Source: Chitiniphilus purpureus
GTDB lineage: Bacteria; Pseudomonadota; Gammaproteobacteria; Burkholderiales; Chitinibacteraceae
DNA: 64,000 nucleotides
Reading direction: 5' to 3'
Assembly (NCBI RefSeq): GCF_025642115.1
Contig: NZ_CP106753.1
Coordinates: 2,565,501 to 2,629,500 of the forward strand
The position numbers were made by a program, and so were the translations under genes. Below, piece after piece: positions 15,801-24,858 of this stretch (positions within the stretch are counted from its first letter, which is position 1; each line of letters starts with the position of its first letter). The notes under the pieces are model-generated. The model did not search any database and was not told the DNA's origin. It was given only the letters and a program-made list of their open reading frames with translations.

Positions 15801-17291
15801 ATGTCCAGCAGCACCATGCAAATGACCGAGCATCCTACCGCTGCCGAATACGCCTCGCAACCGGGCGCCGATTACCTGATGGCGGGGTTCGAGATGGGCG
15901 GTGCCGCCGCCGAGGTCGCGGCCATCAAGTTGCCACCGCATTCCATTGAAGCCGAGCAGTCGGTGCTCGGTGGTCTGATGCTGGAGAACGGTGCCTTCGA
16001 CAAGGTCGCCGACGTGCTCGCCGACAGCGATTTCTACCGGGACGATCACGCGCGTATCTGGCTGCATATCCTCAAGCTGATCGAGCACAACCGGCCGGCC
16101 GACGTGATCACCGTGGCAGAGTCGCTGGACAACGCCAACGAACTTGCCTACGTGGGTGGCCTGGCCTACCTGGGCTCGCTGGCCGCCAACACGCCGTCGG
16201 CCGCCAACATCCGGCGCTATGCCGAGATCGTGCGCGAGAAATCGGTGATGCGGCAGCTTGCCGCCGTCGGCACCGAGATTGCCGATTCGGCCTACAACCC
16301 CAACGGGCGCGAGGCGGCTGACCTGCTCGATGAAGCCGAGTCGCGGGTGTTCCAGATCGCCGAGCAGTCGCAGAAAGGCAAGCAGGGCTTCATCGCCATG
16401 CCGCCCATCCTCAAGGAAATCGTCGAGCGTATCGACTATCTGTACCAGCAGGACAATCCATCGGAGGTCACCGGCATCGCCACCGGCTTTCTCGACCTGG
16501 ACAAGATGACTTCTGGTCTGCAGAAGGGCGATCTGATCATCGTCGCCGGCCGGCCCTCGATGGGCAAGACCGCGTTCTCGGTCAATATCGCCGAGCATGT
16601 GGGCTGCGAACTCAAGCTGCCGGTGGCCATCTTCTCGATGGAAATGGGCGCGGCGCAGCTTGGCATGCGGATGGTGGGCTCGATCGGTCGCATCGACATG
16701 CACAAGCTCAAGACCGGCCGTTTCGAGGACGAGGACTGGATGAAGCTGACCCACGCGGTCAACAAGCTCTCGGAGGCGCCGATCTACATTGAGGAGACCG
16801 GCGCATTGACCGCCCTGGATCTGCGCACCCGTGCGCGCCGGCTGGCGCGGCAGGTGGGAGGGCAGCTCGGGCTGATCGTGATCGACTACATCCAGCTGAT
16901 GGCGGGCCGTGCCGGCGGCCGCGAGCAGAACCGCGCCACCGAGGTCAGCGAAATCTCGCGCTCGCTCAAGGCGCTGGCCAAGGAGCTGCAAGTGCCCATC
17001 ATCGCGCTCTCGCAGCTCTCGCGGCAAGTGGAAAGCCGCACCGACAAGCGTCCGATGATGTCGGACCTGCGCGAATCGGGTGCGATCGAGCAGGATGCCG
17101 ACTTGATCATGTTCATGTACCGCGACGAGTACTACAACCCCGATTCACAGCACAAGGGGCTGGCCGAATGCATCCTCGGCAAGCACCGCAATGGGCCGGT
17201 GGGCAAGGTGCCGCTGGTGTTCAAGGGCATGTACTCGCGTTTCGAGAATGCATTGGTGCGCCCGGACGGCTGGTCGGGTGACCTGGAGTGA
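15801..17291 (+). CDS. dnaB: Replicative DNA helicase DnaB
   Basis: This 496-aa protein has the DnaB N-terminal domain (about 45-150, PPHSIEAEQSVLGGLML) and a RecA-like helicase domain with Walker A GRPSMGKT (residues 250-257), Walker B LIVIDYIQLM and the DnaB-specific QLSRQVESR and DLRESGAIEQDAD segments. It unwinds DNA ahead of the fork as a hexamer. The N-terminus is about 40 residues longer than E. coli DnaB; ATGs at 15816 and 15822 are alternative starts. Confidence 0.97.
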   Translation: MSSSTMQMTEHPTAAEYASQPGADYLMAGFEMGGAAAEVAAIKLPPHSIEAEQSVLGGLMLENGAFDKVADVLADSDFYRDDHARIWLHILKLIEHNRPADVITVAESLDNANELAYVGGLAYLGSLAANTPSAANIRRYAEIVREKSVMRQLAAVGTEIADSAYNPNGREAADLLDEAESRVFQIAEQSQKGKQGFIAMPPILKEIVERIDYLYQQDNPSEVTGIATGFLDLDKMTSGLQKGDLIIVAGRPSMGKTAFSVNIAEHVGCELKLPVAIFSMEMGAAQLGMRMVGSIGRIDMHKLKTGRFEDEDWMKLTHAVNKLSEAPIYIEETGALTALDLRTRARRLARQVGGQLGLIVIDYIQLMAGRAGGREQNRATEVSEISRSLKALAKELQVPIIALSQLSRQVESRTDKRPMMSDLRESGAIEQDADLIMFMYRDEYYNPDSQHKGLAECILGKHRNGPVGKVPLVFKGMYSRFENALVRPDGWSGDLE

Positions 17292-17296
17292 CGCCG

Positions 17297-17319
17297 GTGC
17301 CGGCCGGGCATGCCGGCAC
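17297..17319. terminator. Hairpin between convergent genes, no T-tract
   Basis: GTGCCGGC and GCCGGCAC form a perfect 8-bp stem with a 7-nt loop, 6 bp after the dnaB stop and just before the end of the convergent pseudogene. It lacks a T-run, so its efficiency as a terminator is uncertain. Confidence 0.55.
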
Positions 17320-17324
17320 GCACC

Positions 17325-18141
17325 TCACCTGCCGAAGTAGCGGACGTAGCACCGTCGGTAGCTGCCGTTGGCCTTGATCGCCGCAAGGCCACGGTTGATC
17401 CGGGCCAGCAGCGCCTTGTTGCCTTTCCTGATCGCGATGCCATCGTGCTCCCGCTCAAAGCCCGGATCTCTGAACAGTGCGAGTCGGGCGCCGGAATGGC
17501 GCACCAGCCAGTGCGTCACCACGCCATTGTCGGCGCTCACGGCGTCCACGCCGCCCCTGTGCGGCGCCTGCAGCGCAAACTGGACGCGCTCGAAGCGTCG
17601 GATCGCCGGGCTGGTCTTGCCGAATTGCCGTTGAGCGGTGCTATCACCGGTGGTGCCGGTCTGGACCATCACCGTGCGGCCCGCCAGATCGGCGAGTCCG
17701 CTGATCCGGCTGCCCTGCCTGATCACGATCAACTGCCAGCCTGGAAGTGGGGCTCGGAAAAAGCGAGCGTCTTTTTGCGTTCCGCGGTGGTGGCAAGCGC
17801 CGCCGCCACGATATCGTGTTCGCCATCGGCCAGACCGGTGAACAGCCCGTCCACGGCAGGTTGATCCGGCTGATCCGGCATCCGGCCTTGCCGGCGATCG
17901 CCTGCATCAGGTGCGCATCGACGCCGACCACGTCCTGTTTCTCATCGAGCGATTCGAATGGCGCGAAAGTGGCCTTGGTGCCGACTGCGTCAGGACGTTC
18001 GGCCCGGGTCGGCGCGATGGCCAGCAATGCGGACGGCAGCACGGCGGCGGGCCGGGTGCACGGACTGCCCCGGCAGGCAACGACCGGAGCGGCGAGCATA
18101 CAACTGCCGGGGAAGGCGCGGGCAATCCGGGATGCCAGCAC
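17325..18141 (-). pseudogene. Decayed ABC-type amino-acid solute-binding protein
   Basis: The minus strand encodes pieces of a GlnH/ArtJ-like periplasmic binding protein in three frames. The first piece is GTKATFAPFESLDEKQDVVG and VDAHLMQAIAGKAG. The second piece is VDGLFTGLADGEHDIVAAAL up to SEPHFQAGS. The third is IVIRQGSRISGLADLAGRTV and onward to the C-terminus at 17325. Single-base losses near 17855 and near 17735 explain both frame changes. The hydrophobic leader VLPSALLAIAPTRA starts near 18042. No permease or ATPase gene is adjacent, so this was a solitary receptor-type gene. Sequencing error at both sites is the alternative. Confidence 0.75.
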
Positions 18142-18161
18142 TGACGGGGCACGTGGCCGGT

Positions 18162-18569
18162 TCAGCGCTGCCCGCCGGCCAGCCGCCGGATGGTATCGAC
18201 AATCGCGGCAATGCCATTGGCCCGCGACGAGGTGAGGAAGCGTGCCAGCCCCAGCTCACCAAGCCAGGCATTGAAATCCAGTGCCAGCACGGCGTCGCGC
18301 GTCTGTCCGCCGTACGCGGCCAGCAGCAGCACCAGCAGGCCCTTCACCACCTTGGAATCGCTGTCCAACTGCAGCACGAGCCGGTCCTGTTGCCAGTCGG
18401 CGACCAGCCAGACCCGGCTTTCGCACCCTGGTACCCGGTGGCGTTCGTCGCGCAGCGCTTCGGGCAGCGACGGCGCCTCACGTGCCAGCTGCACCAGCAG
18501 CCGGTTCTTCGCCTCCCAGCTCGACGCGGTCCGCAGCGCAGCCGACAGCGTAGGCCGGTCGGGGATCAC
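18162..18569 (-). CDS. sufE: SufE/CsdE-family sulfur acceptor
   Basis: This 135-aa protein contains VPGCESRVWL with the sulfur-accepting Cys and the family's helical C-terminus. It receives persulfide from the partner cysteine desulfurase. The start is GTG at 18569, overlapping the sufS stop as GTGA, so the two are translationally coupled. The pair stands outside any suf scaffold operon, which would also fit the CsdA-CsdE type. Confidence 0.88.
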   Translation of the reverse strand: MIPDRPTLSAALRTASSWEAKNRLLVQLAREAPSLPEALRDERHRVPGCESRVWLVADWQQDRLVLQLDSDSKVVKGLLVLLLAAYGGQTRDAVLALDFNAWLGELGLARFLTSSRANGIAAIVDTIRRLAGGQR

Positions 18570-19789
18570 GCCAGCAGCTCCAGGGTGTCGGATAGCGCAG
18601 CGAGCACGGCCTCGACATCGGCCTCGGTGTTGTAGGCGCACAGCGAGATGCGCAAGGTGCCGTTCACGCCGAGCGCCTCCATCAGGGGTTGCGCACAGTG
18701 GTTGCCCACCCGGACCGCGATATCGCGGGCATCGAGGAACTGAGCCACATCGAACGGGTGGACCGCGCCGAACGTGAGCGATGTGACCGGCCCACGCCCC
18801 GCCGCGCTGGCGATCGGGTGGACCTGCCGCAGCTGCGCAAGGCCCTGTTCCAGCCGCTGCAGCAGCTGGGCTTCGTGCCGGGCCAAGGCCGCGCGGTCCA
18901 GGCCCGCCAGCCAGTCGAGCGCCGCCGCAAGGCCGACCGCCTGGGCGATCGGTGGCGTGCCGGCTTCGAAGCGGTAGGGGGGACGGTTGAAGGTGGTGCC
19001 GGCAAAACTGACCCGCTCGATCATCTCGCCGCCGCCCTGCCACGGCGGCATGCTGTCCAGCACCGCCATCGGTGCCCACAGCACGCCGATTCCGGTGGGA
19101 CCGAACACCTTGTGCCCGGAAAACACCAGGAAGTCCGCGCCCAGGGTCGAGACATCCAATCGGTCATGGGCCGCAGCCTGCGCCGCATCCACCAGCACGC
19201 GCGCCCCGATAGCCTGCGCGGCGGCAATCATCTGTCCAAGCGGGGGTCGCACGCCGCTGGCATTGGACAGCGCGGTGACCGCGACCAACCGGGTACGCGG
19301 GCCGAGCAGTGCGTGAAAGGCATCCAGGTCAAGGCTGCCGTCCGCCGCCAGCCCGATCACACGGAGTACGAGGCCGCGTTCGGCGGCGAGCAATTGCCAG
19401 GGCACGATGTTGGCATGGTGCTCGAGCATGCTGAGCACGATTTCGTCGCCCGGCCGCAGGTGCGCACGCGCCCAGCTTTGCGCCACCAGGTTGATCGCCT
19501 CGGTGGCGCCCCGGGTGAACACGACCTCGGCAGCGCTGGCCGCGCCCAGAAAGCGCGCAACGGTGCGACGCGCACCTTCGAACGCCTCGGTCGCCGCATG
19601 GGCCAGCCGGTGCGCACTGCGATGCACATTGGCATTGGCGTGCTCGTAGAAGTGTCGTTCCGCCGCCAGTACCGCCAGTGGCTTATGCGTGGTGGCGGCG
19701 TTGTCCAGGTAGACCAGCGCCGGCTCGTTGGCGAGGAGTGGAAACTGCCGGCGCAGCGCAACAGCGTCGAAGGCGGGGGGAGGGGGCAC
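18566..19789 (-). CDS. sufS: Cysteine desulfurase (SufS/CsdA group)
   Basis: This 407-aa PLP enzyme shows YLDNAATTHKP, the PLP lysine in FSGHKVFGPTG, and the persulfide cysteine in RVGNHCAQPLM, as in group II desulfurases (about 400-410 aa). It releases sulfur from cysteine and passes it to the adjacent SufE-like protein. The start is taken as GTG at 19789 because the homologous sequence (FDAVALRRQFPLL) begins right after it; no strong RBS is visible. The gene is divergent from nudB. Confidence 0.9.
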   Translation of the reverse strand: MPPPPAFDAVALRRQFPLLANEPALVYLDNAATTHKPLAVLAAERHFYEHANANVHRSAHRLAHAATEAFEGARRTVARFLGAASAAEVVFTRGATEAINLVAQSWARAHLRPGDEIVLSMLEHHANIVPWQLLAAERGLVLRVIGLAADGSLDLDAFHALLGPRTRLVAVTALSNASGVRPPLGQMIAAAQAIGARVLVDAAQAAAHDRLDVSTLGADFLVFSGHKVFGPTGIGVLWAPMAVLDSMPPWQGGGEMIERVSFAGTTFNRPPYRFEAGTPPIAQAVGLAAALDWLAGLDRAALARHEAQLLQRLEQGLAQLRQVHPIASAAGRGPVTSLTFGAVHPFDVAQFLDARDIAVRVGNHCAQPLMEALGVNGTLRISLCAYNTEADVEAVLAALSDTLELLA

Positions 19790-19822
19790 GGTACGGCTCG
19801 TGGTTGGCGGTGTGTGCAATTG

Positions 19823-19828
19823 TATAAT
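19823..19828 (+). promoter_or_regulatory. TATAAT -10 box, probable leaderless start of nudB
   Basis: A perfect TATAAT ends 6 bp before the nudB ATG, which would place the transcription start at or within a base or two of the start codon. No Shine-Dalgarno sequence precedes the ATG. The -35 region is weak. Confidence 0.55.
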
Positions 19829-19834
19829 CGCGCC

Positions 19835-20284
19835 ATGGCCTACAAACAACCTGTTTCGGTGCTGGTGCTGATCCACACCCCTGAGCTTGAAGTGCTGCTG
19901 CTGGAGCGCAACGACTTTGCCGATGCCTGGCAATCGGTGACGGGCAGCCGTGAGGGCGAGGAGGCGCTGAGCGAGACAGCACGGCGCGAAGTGTGGGAGG
20001 AGACCGGGATCGACACCCGCGAACATACACTGCGCGATTGGGCGTATTGCAGTGATTTCGAGATCTACGCGCGCTGGCGGCACCGCTACGCACCGGGGGT
20101 GACCACCAATACCGAGCATGTGTTCAGCCTGACCGTGGTGGAGCGCCCGCCCGTGATCCTGGCGCCGGGCGAGCATCGGCGCTATTGCTGGGTCGATTGG
20201 GCCCGTGCGGCCGACATGGTGTTCTCGCCTTCCAACGCCGAAGCGATCCGGCTGCTGCCACAGCGGCTGGGGCGTGGTGACTGA
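19835..20284 (+). CDS. nudB: Dihydroneopterin triphosphate diphosphatase (Nudix)
   Basis: This 149-aa protein has a perfect Nudix box (GSREGEE...REVWEETGI) and the NudB-type opening YKQPVSVLVLIHTPELEVLLLER and ending (P-S-N-A-E-A-I). It removes pyrophosphate from dihydroneopterin triphosphate in folate synthesis; other nucleoside triphosphates are possible substrates. It is transcribed alone, from a -10 box abutting the ATG to the strong terminator at 20398. Confidence 0.88.
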   Translation: MAYKQPVSVLVLIHTPELEVLLLERNDFADAWQSVTGSREGEEALSETARREVWEETGIDTREHTLRDWAYCSDFEIYARWRHRYAPGVTTNTEHVFSLTVVERPPVILAPGEHRRYCWVDWARAADMVFSPSNAEAIRLLPQRLGRGD

Positions 20285-20397
20285 TGCTGGCAGGCCTTTA
20301 TGTTCATCGCATGGTAATACTCACCTGCTCCAGGGCACCGGGCTGCACTAATTTATCGCTTGAGCCTCTACCCCCGGCTCAACCCCCCTGTTAATTT

Positions 20398-20425
20398 GCC
20401 CCGCTTCGGCGGGGCATTTTCTTTG
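20398..20425 (+). terminator. Rho-independent terminator after nudB
   Basis: GCCCCGC-TTCG-GCGGGGC, a 7-bp stem with a UUCG-type tetraloop, is followed by ATTTTCTTT on the plus strand. It lies about 115 bp past the nudB stop; the segment between holds no gene that I recognise. Confidence 0.9.
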
Positions 20426-20538
20426 TTGCAGCACGAGCCCGGTGCCTCGGTACGGATGCCGCCTTTCACAGCCGTGAGCCGACGGCGATCACCGTACCCA
20501 GGGCGGAGCGCAGACAGTGCCGGACGTGCTGCCGCGCA

Positions 20539-23500
20539 TCAGGACTGGATGCGCTTGTTCAGTTCGTATTGCTGGAACGCGCCGCGTACCTGGGTCCGGA
20601 GCTGATCGGCATCCCAGGGTTTGGTCAGGTAGCGGAATATGGCACCTTCATTGATGGCAAGCAGTACCGTGGGCATGTCGAGTACACTGCTCATCGCGAT
20701 GCGCACCACGCCGGGATAGCGCTGCTTGATGGTGCTCAGGAAGTCGCTTCCATCGCCCAGCAGCAGCCGTGGGTCCGCGATGACCACGCCGACCTGGTTG
20801 ATCGCCAGGATGGTCAGCGCAAGCTCGGGCGTCTCGGCGTTCAGGATCTGGTAGCCCTCCGGGTACAGATCGCGGAACAGACGTGAATGCACCCGCAGCT
20901 CGCCATCCAGAATCAGCAGGGTGCGCAGGTCGCGGTTGACCACGATCTGCGGCAGCGCGAGGGTGGCGTCCTGCTGCAGCAGCTGGACACAGCTGGCCAC
21001 CGGCAGCGGCGGCGAGTAGTAGTAACCCTGGATCTGCTCGCAACCGGCCTGCAGCAGCACATTGAGCTGCTCGATCGTTTCCACCCCTTCGGCAATGACG
21101 GTGATGCCGAGCGATCGCGCCATGCCGATGATGGCGCGCGTCATCGACGCGTTTTCCAGGTTGATGTGCACATCGTCGATGAAGCTCTTGTCGATCTTCA
21201 ACTGGTCGAAGGGATAGCGGCGCAGATAGCTCAGCGCCGAGTAGCCGGTGCCGAAATCGTCGATCGACCATTTGAATCCGGTCTGTTTCAGGTCGAGCAT
21301 CACCTGGCGGGCGACGTCGTAGTTCTTCATCAGCAGGCCTTCGGTGACTTCCAGCTTGATCCGTTCCGGTGGGATCGCATGCTTGTCGCGCGCGGCGCGG
21401 ATCAGTTCGACGAATCCGGGCTCCTGTACGCTGAAGGCCGAGATGTTGATCGCCACTTCGCCGGGGTCGTAGCCTGCGGCCAGCCATTGCGCCACCTGGG
21501 CAAACACGCTGTCGATGACGTACTGGTCCAGCTCCTTGATCAGGCCCGTCTCCTCGGCCACCCCGATGAATTCCAGCGGCGAGATCCATTTGCCGTCCTT
21601 CTGCCAGCGGATCAGTGCCTCGAAGCCGCACAGCGCGGCCCGCCGCAACTCCAGCTGCGGCTGGTAGTACATCTGCAGTTGCCTGTCGTTCAACGCATGG
21701 CGCAGGTCGCGCTCCAACGTCACCCGCCGCTGGATCGATGCATTCATCGGCAGCTCGAACCGGCTGATCTGGCTTTTGCCCGCTCCCTTGGCGGTATACA
21801 TCGCCGTGTCGGCGTGGCGCAGCAGTTCCTCCGCTTCCTGCCCGTCATCGGGGTAGAAGCAGTAGCCGATGCTGGCACTGGCATGGATCTCGATCTGCCC
21901 GGGCAGCAGCAGCGGCTCGATGAAGCAGTCGTCGACCCGTTTGATCGTGGCTGCCACCTCGGCCTGTGCCTGCGCTTCGGGCAGCAGCAGCACGAACTCG
22001 TCGCCACCCAGCCGCGCCAGCGTGTCGAAATCGCGGATGCAGCTGCGGATGCGTTTGGCCACCTCCACCAAGAGCTGATCGCCCATCGAATGGCCGAGGC
22101 TGTCGTTCACGTACTTGAAGTTGTCCAGATCCAGCACCGCCAGCGCGAAACGTTCATGATGGCGGTTGGCGCGCATGCTGGCCTGGCGGATGCGGTCGAG
22201 CAGCAGATTGCGGTTGGGCAGTCCGGTCAGCGTATCGAAGTTGGCCTGCCGTTCCAGCTCGCCCTGGTAGCGCCTGGCTTCGGTCACATCGTCGAGCACG
22301 CCGACAAAGTGACTGATCCGCCCCTGCTGGTCATAGGAAGGCGCAACCCGCAGCTCGTTCCAGAACATCGAGCCGTCCTTGCGGTAGTTGCGCAGCAATG
22401 CCTTGCCTTCGGTGCCTTGTTCGATGGCCCGCCGAATCAGCGCCAGATCGGGCTGCTCATGATCATCGCCCTGCAGAAAGCGGCAGTTGCGGCCCAGCAC
22501 CGCCTCGGGACTGTAGCCGGTGACGCGCTCGAATGCCTGGTTTGCATAGATGATGGGCTGATCGGGCTGACGGTTGTCGGTGATGATGACCGCGTTGACG
22601 CAGGCATCGAGCGCCCGGTCGCGGATGCGCAGCTCCAGGTCGGCAAGCTGTTGCGCGGTGATGTCCTGCGCCACCAGGATGGCCCCCTGGACCACATTGT
22701 GCCGATCGGCGAGCGGCACTGCCGAGACCAGCAGCATGCATTCGGCGTTGTCCGATGCGTGCACCGGTATCACCTTGCCCACACAGCTCTCACCCGCGGT
22801 CAGCACGCGTTTCACCACCCGCACCAGCGTGCGCTGCAGATGCGTGGTGTGTGCCGCAGTGTCTTCCTCGGCCGGCAGCGTGGGGGTGTCGGGGCCACAG
22901 AGCCGGGCCGCTTCGGGGTTGCGCAGCAGTACCTCGCCATGCGGATCGGTGACCCAGACGCCCAATGGCAGCGCATCCAGCATCTTGGTCAACAGGCCTT
23001 CGCTCTGGCGCAGTGCAAGCTCGATGCGTTCGCGCTCCACGATCTCGTTGCGCAACGCGGCGGTACGCTCGTCCACCACGGCTTCCAGCTGCCCGAAGAA
23101 GCGCGTACGCGCCAACGTGGTCGACAACTGCTGGCCGACCCGGGTCAGCGCTTCCAGCTCCGAGGCGGGCCAGGGGCCGTAGTCGGTGCGGACCACATTG
23201 AGTACGCCCAGCACCTCGGCGCCCAGATAGAGCGGTACGCAGGCATGCTGGCGCGCACCATCGGCAGGCAGGGCCGGGCACCCTGTCACGTTGCGGGCTG
23301 CATTCGCCTCACCCTGTGGCAAGGCGTGCAGGTGCAGGCAGGCAGCGGCGCCGTCGGCAGCCAGCTGTTGTGTATCGAGTGCCCCCGACGCGCCGGCCAG
23401 ATGCATGCCCCCGCCCGGCATCACCAGCATCAGCCAGGCCCCACGGCAGTTGGGAAACCTCGCCAGCGCCGACAGCGCACGCTCGATCACATCCTGCTCG

Positions 23501-24105
23501 CCCTGCCGGTCGGCCAGCCCCGCCGAGAAATTGAACAGTGTGTTGAGCAGGGCATGGGATTGCAGCAGGTCCTGATGCTTGGTGCGCAGCTGTTGATTGA
23601 GCTGGATGCCTTGTTCGTAGGTCGAGATCAGCAGATCCAGGATCTGCTGTCGGGCGGCGGTGATGAAGTGGCGCTCGCCACCCAGCATCACCTCCACGCC
23701 CATGCTCATGCGCTCCTGTTGCCGCAGTTCCAGATTGACCAGGAAATAGCGGATGCGCGACAGCAGATACTTCTCGTCGTAGGGCTTGAGGATGAAATTG
23801 TCGGCACCGCAGGCGAGGCCGCGCAGTACGTCGCGCGCATCCGAAAGGTCGGTGACCAGAATGACCGGGATATGTGCGGTGGCCGGATTGTTCTTGATCT
23901 GCCGGCACAATTCATAGCCGTCCATCCGCGGCATGACGACATCACTGACCAGCAGCACCGGCGCGCGCTGCGCAACCAGTTCGAGGGCATGCACGCCATC
24001 GTGCGCCAATCGGATGGTGCACCCCTGTGCTTGCAACAGCCCCTGTAGCAGCATCGCCTGACTGGCGCTGTCCTCGACAATCAGGATATCGATACCGTTC
24101 AGCAT
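20539..24105 (-). CDS. REC-GAF-PAS-LOV-like-GGDEF-EAL-REC c-di-GMP signalling protein
   Basis: The 1188-aa cytoplasmic protein has, in order, a receiver domain (about 5-120, phospho-acceptor Asp55), a GAF-like domain (about 185-335), a PAS domain (about 370-485), and a second PAS with the LOV signature GRNCRFLQG (Cys541) at about 500-612. These are followed by GGDEF (motif intact, 700-704), EAL (motif EAL 829-831) and a C-terminal receiver-like domain (about 1065-1175). AAGGGGAG precedes the ATG at 24105; the longer frame is not needed. Both diguanylate cyclase and phosphodiesterase motifs are intact, so the net direction is not predictable. Cys541 predicts a flavin adduct and blue-light sensing, but the Gln normally present in the last LOV strand (GVQ-DVT) is Leu here (GVLDDVT). 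Confidence 0.9.
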   Translation of the reverse strand: MLNGIDILIVEDSASQAMLLQGLLQAQGCTIRLAHDGVHALELVAQRAPVLLVSDVVMPRMDGYELCRQIKNNPATAHIPVILVTDLSDARDVLRGLACGADNFILKPYDEKYLLSRIRYFLVNLELRQQERMSMGVEVMLGGERHFITAARQQILDLLISTYEQGIQLNQQLRTKHQDLLQSHALLNTLFNFSAGLADRQGEQDVIERALSALARFPNCRGAWLMLVMPGGGMHLAGASGALDTQQLAADGAAACLHLHALPQGEANAARNVTGCPALPADGARQHACVPLYLGAEVLGVLNVVRTDYGPWPASELEALTRVGQQLSTTLARTRFFGQLEAVVDERTAALRNEIVERERIELALRQSEGLLTKMLDALPLGVWVTDPHGEVLLRNPEAARLCGPDTPTLPAEEDTAAHTTHLQRTLVRVVKRVLTAGESCVGKVIPVHASDNAECMLLVSAVPLADRHNVVQGAILVAQDITAQQLADLELRIRDRALDACVNAVIITDNRQPDQPIIYANQAFERVTGYSPEAVLGRNCRFLQGDDHEQPDLALIRRAIEQGTEGKALLRNYRKDGSMFWNELRVAPSYDQQGRISHFVGVLDDVTEARRYQGELERQANFDTLTGLPNRNLLLDRIRQASMRANRHHERFALAVLDLDNFKYVNDSLGHSMGDQLLVEVAKRIRSCIRDFDTLARLGGDEFVLLLPEAQAQAEVAATIKRVDDCFIEPLLLPGQIEIHASASIGYCFYPDDGQEAEELLRHADTAMYTAKGAGKSQISRFELPMNASIQRRVTLERDLRHALNDRQLQMYYQPQLELRRAALCGFEALIRWQKDGKWISPLEFIGVAEETGLIKELDQYVIDSVFAQVAQWLAAGYDPGEVAINISAFSVQEPGFVELIRAARDKHAIPPERIKLEVTEGLLMKNYDVARQVMLDLKQTGFKWSIDDFGTGYSALSYLRRYPFDQLKIDKSFIDDVHINLENASMTRAIIGMARSLGITVIAEGVETIEQLNVLLQAGCEQIQGYYYSPPLPVASCVQLLQQDATLALPQIVVNRDLRTLLILDGELRVHSRLFRDLYPEGYQILNAETPELALTILAINQVGVVIADPRLLLGDGSDFLSTIKQRYPGVVRIAMSSVLDMPTVLLAINEGAIFRYLTKPWDADQLRTQVRGAFQQYELNKRIQS

Positions 24106-24575
24106 GAATGCTCCCCTTGGAGAAACCGCACTGATCACTTCGGCTTTGTCAGCGGACACACGCGCTGTGCCGTTCAAGTTGTATCGGTCGGGTCAATGCA
24201 TTCTAGATGAATGTTTTTCATTTTCTGTCGACCTCCCGGCGGAAGGAGGGTGCTAGGCCATGGCAATCCACCTCATTTGCTTTCTTTGGATGAAAAACTT
24301 TGATGTGCACTGCACCATGGGGTGTCTTAGGGGACGATGGCAATACACAAGGCCGCAGTCGCAGGTATGGCTTATGGCAGCCCCGAAAGCCCAGTCTTGG
24401 TAGGGTACGATGCTGGATCAAACGTGATCTGAGCTTGCGCTGATCACGAGCGGGGGGTATGTGCACATGGCGCATGTCCAAGTACTAGCGTTCCTTTGGA
24501 GGCCTTGGTCACTAAGGGCTTGTGACTGGAACCCGCGGACTAGAGCCCACCATATGCCCTGGCGGATTGTCTCGA
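24106..24575. other. Intergenic region without a supported gene
   Basis: The 470 bp between the c-di-GMP gene and a doubtful small ORF shows no convincing coding sequence. An inverted CCTCC...GGAGG (about 24231-24249) is present. The lower GC and position downstream of the tRNA-Ser 3' end fit remnants of a past insertion at the tRNA, but no attachment repeat was found by eye. Confidence 0.35.
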
Positions 24576-24809
24576 TTACTTCTTATCCTTGCCCAGCAGG
24601 AACTGTATTTTTTGTGCAGCTCCAGCACCGCTTCGACGTGTGTCTTCTGCACTGCCTTCAACTGGCGCATCATCCTGCAGATTGGCTCTCAAGACTTTCT
24701 CTATGCCCTCGCGCCCATCCTGTCCCCAATCCTCGATCTCTGACGGCGGGTAGGAAGGCCGATGCTGTAGCAGCTCCTGTAGCAAAACCGTAACAGGGCT
24801 CTCCGACAA
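24576..24809 (-). CDS. Small hypothetical protein next to tRNA-Ser (doubtful)
   Basis: A 77-codon frame starts at TTG and gives a protein-like, charged sequence (LLQELLQHRPSYPPSEIEDW ... KIQFLLGKDKK). It is not recognised. There is no clear RBS and it lies just beyond the tRNA-Ser terminator. It may be the tail of a gene lost with an old tRNA-targeted island, or a chance frame. Confidence 0.3.
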   Translation of the reverse strand: MSESPVTVLLQELLQHRPSYPPSEIEDWGQDGREGIEKVLRANLQDDAPVEGSAEDTRRSGAGAAQKIQFLLGKDKK

Positions 24810-24823
24810 GGGGCCAGAAATGC

Positions 24824-24848
24824 AAAAACCCCTGAAAAATCAGGGGTT
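24824..24848 (-). terminator. Terminator of tRNA-Ser
   Basis: On the minus strand AACCCCTGA and TCAGGGGTT pair over 9 bp around a 4-nt loop and are followed by a T-run. It begins 11 bp after the tRNA 3' end. Confidence 0.9.
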
Positions 24849-24858
24849 CGCTGGTGAC

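Noticed and set aside
20887..24048. 1053-codon plus-strand frame over the REC-GAF-PAS-LOV-GGDEF-EAL-REC gene
   Set aside because: It is antisense to a gene with many recognised domains; the His/Gln-rich composition is typical of a GC-skewed shadow.
24218..24481. 87-codon minus-strand frame
   Set aside because: The composition is not protein-like and no start signal is seen.
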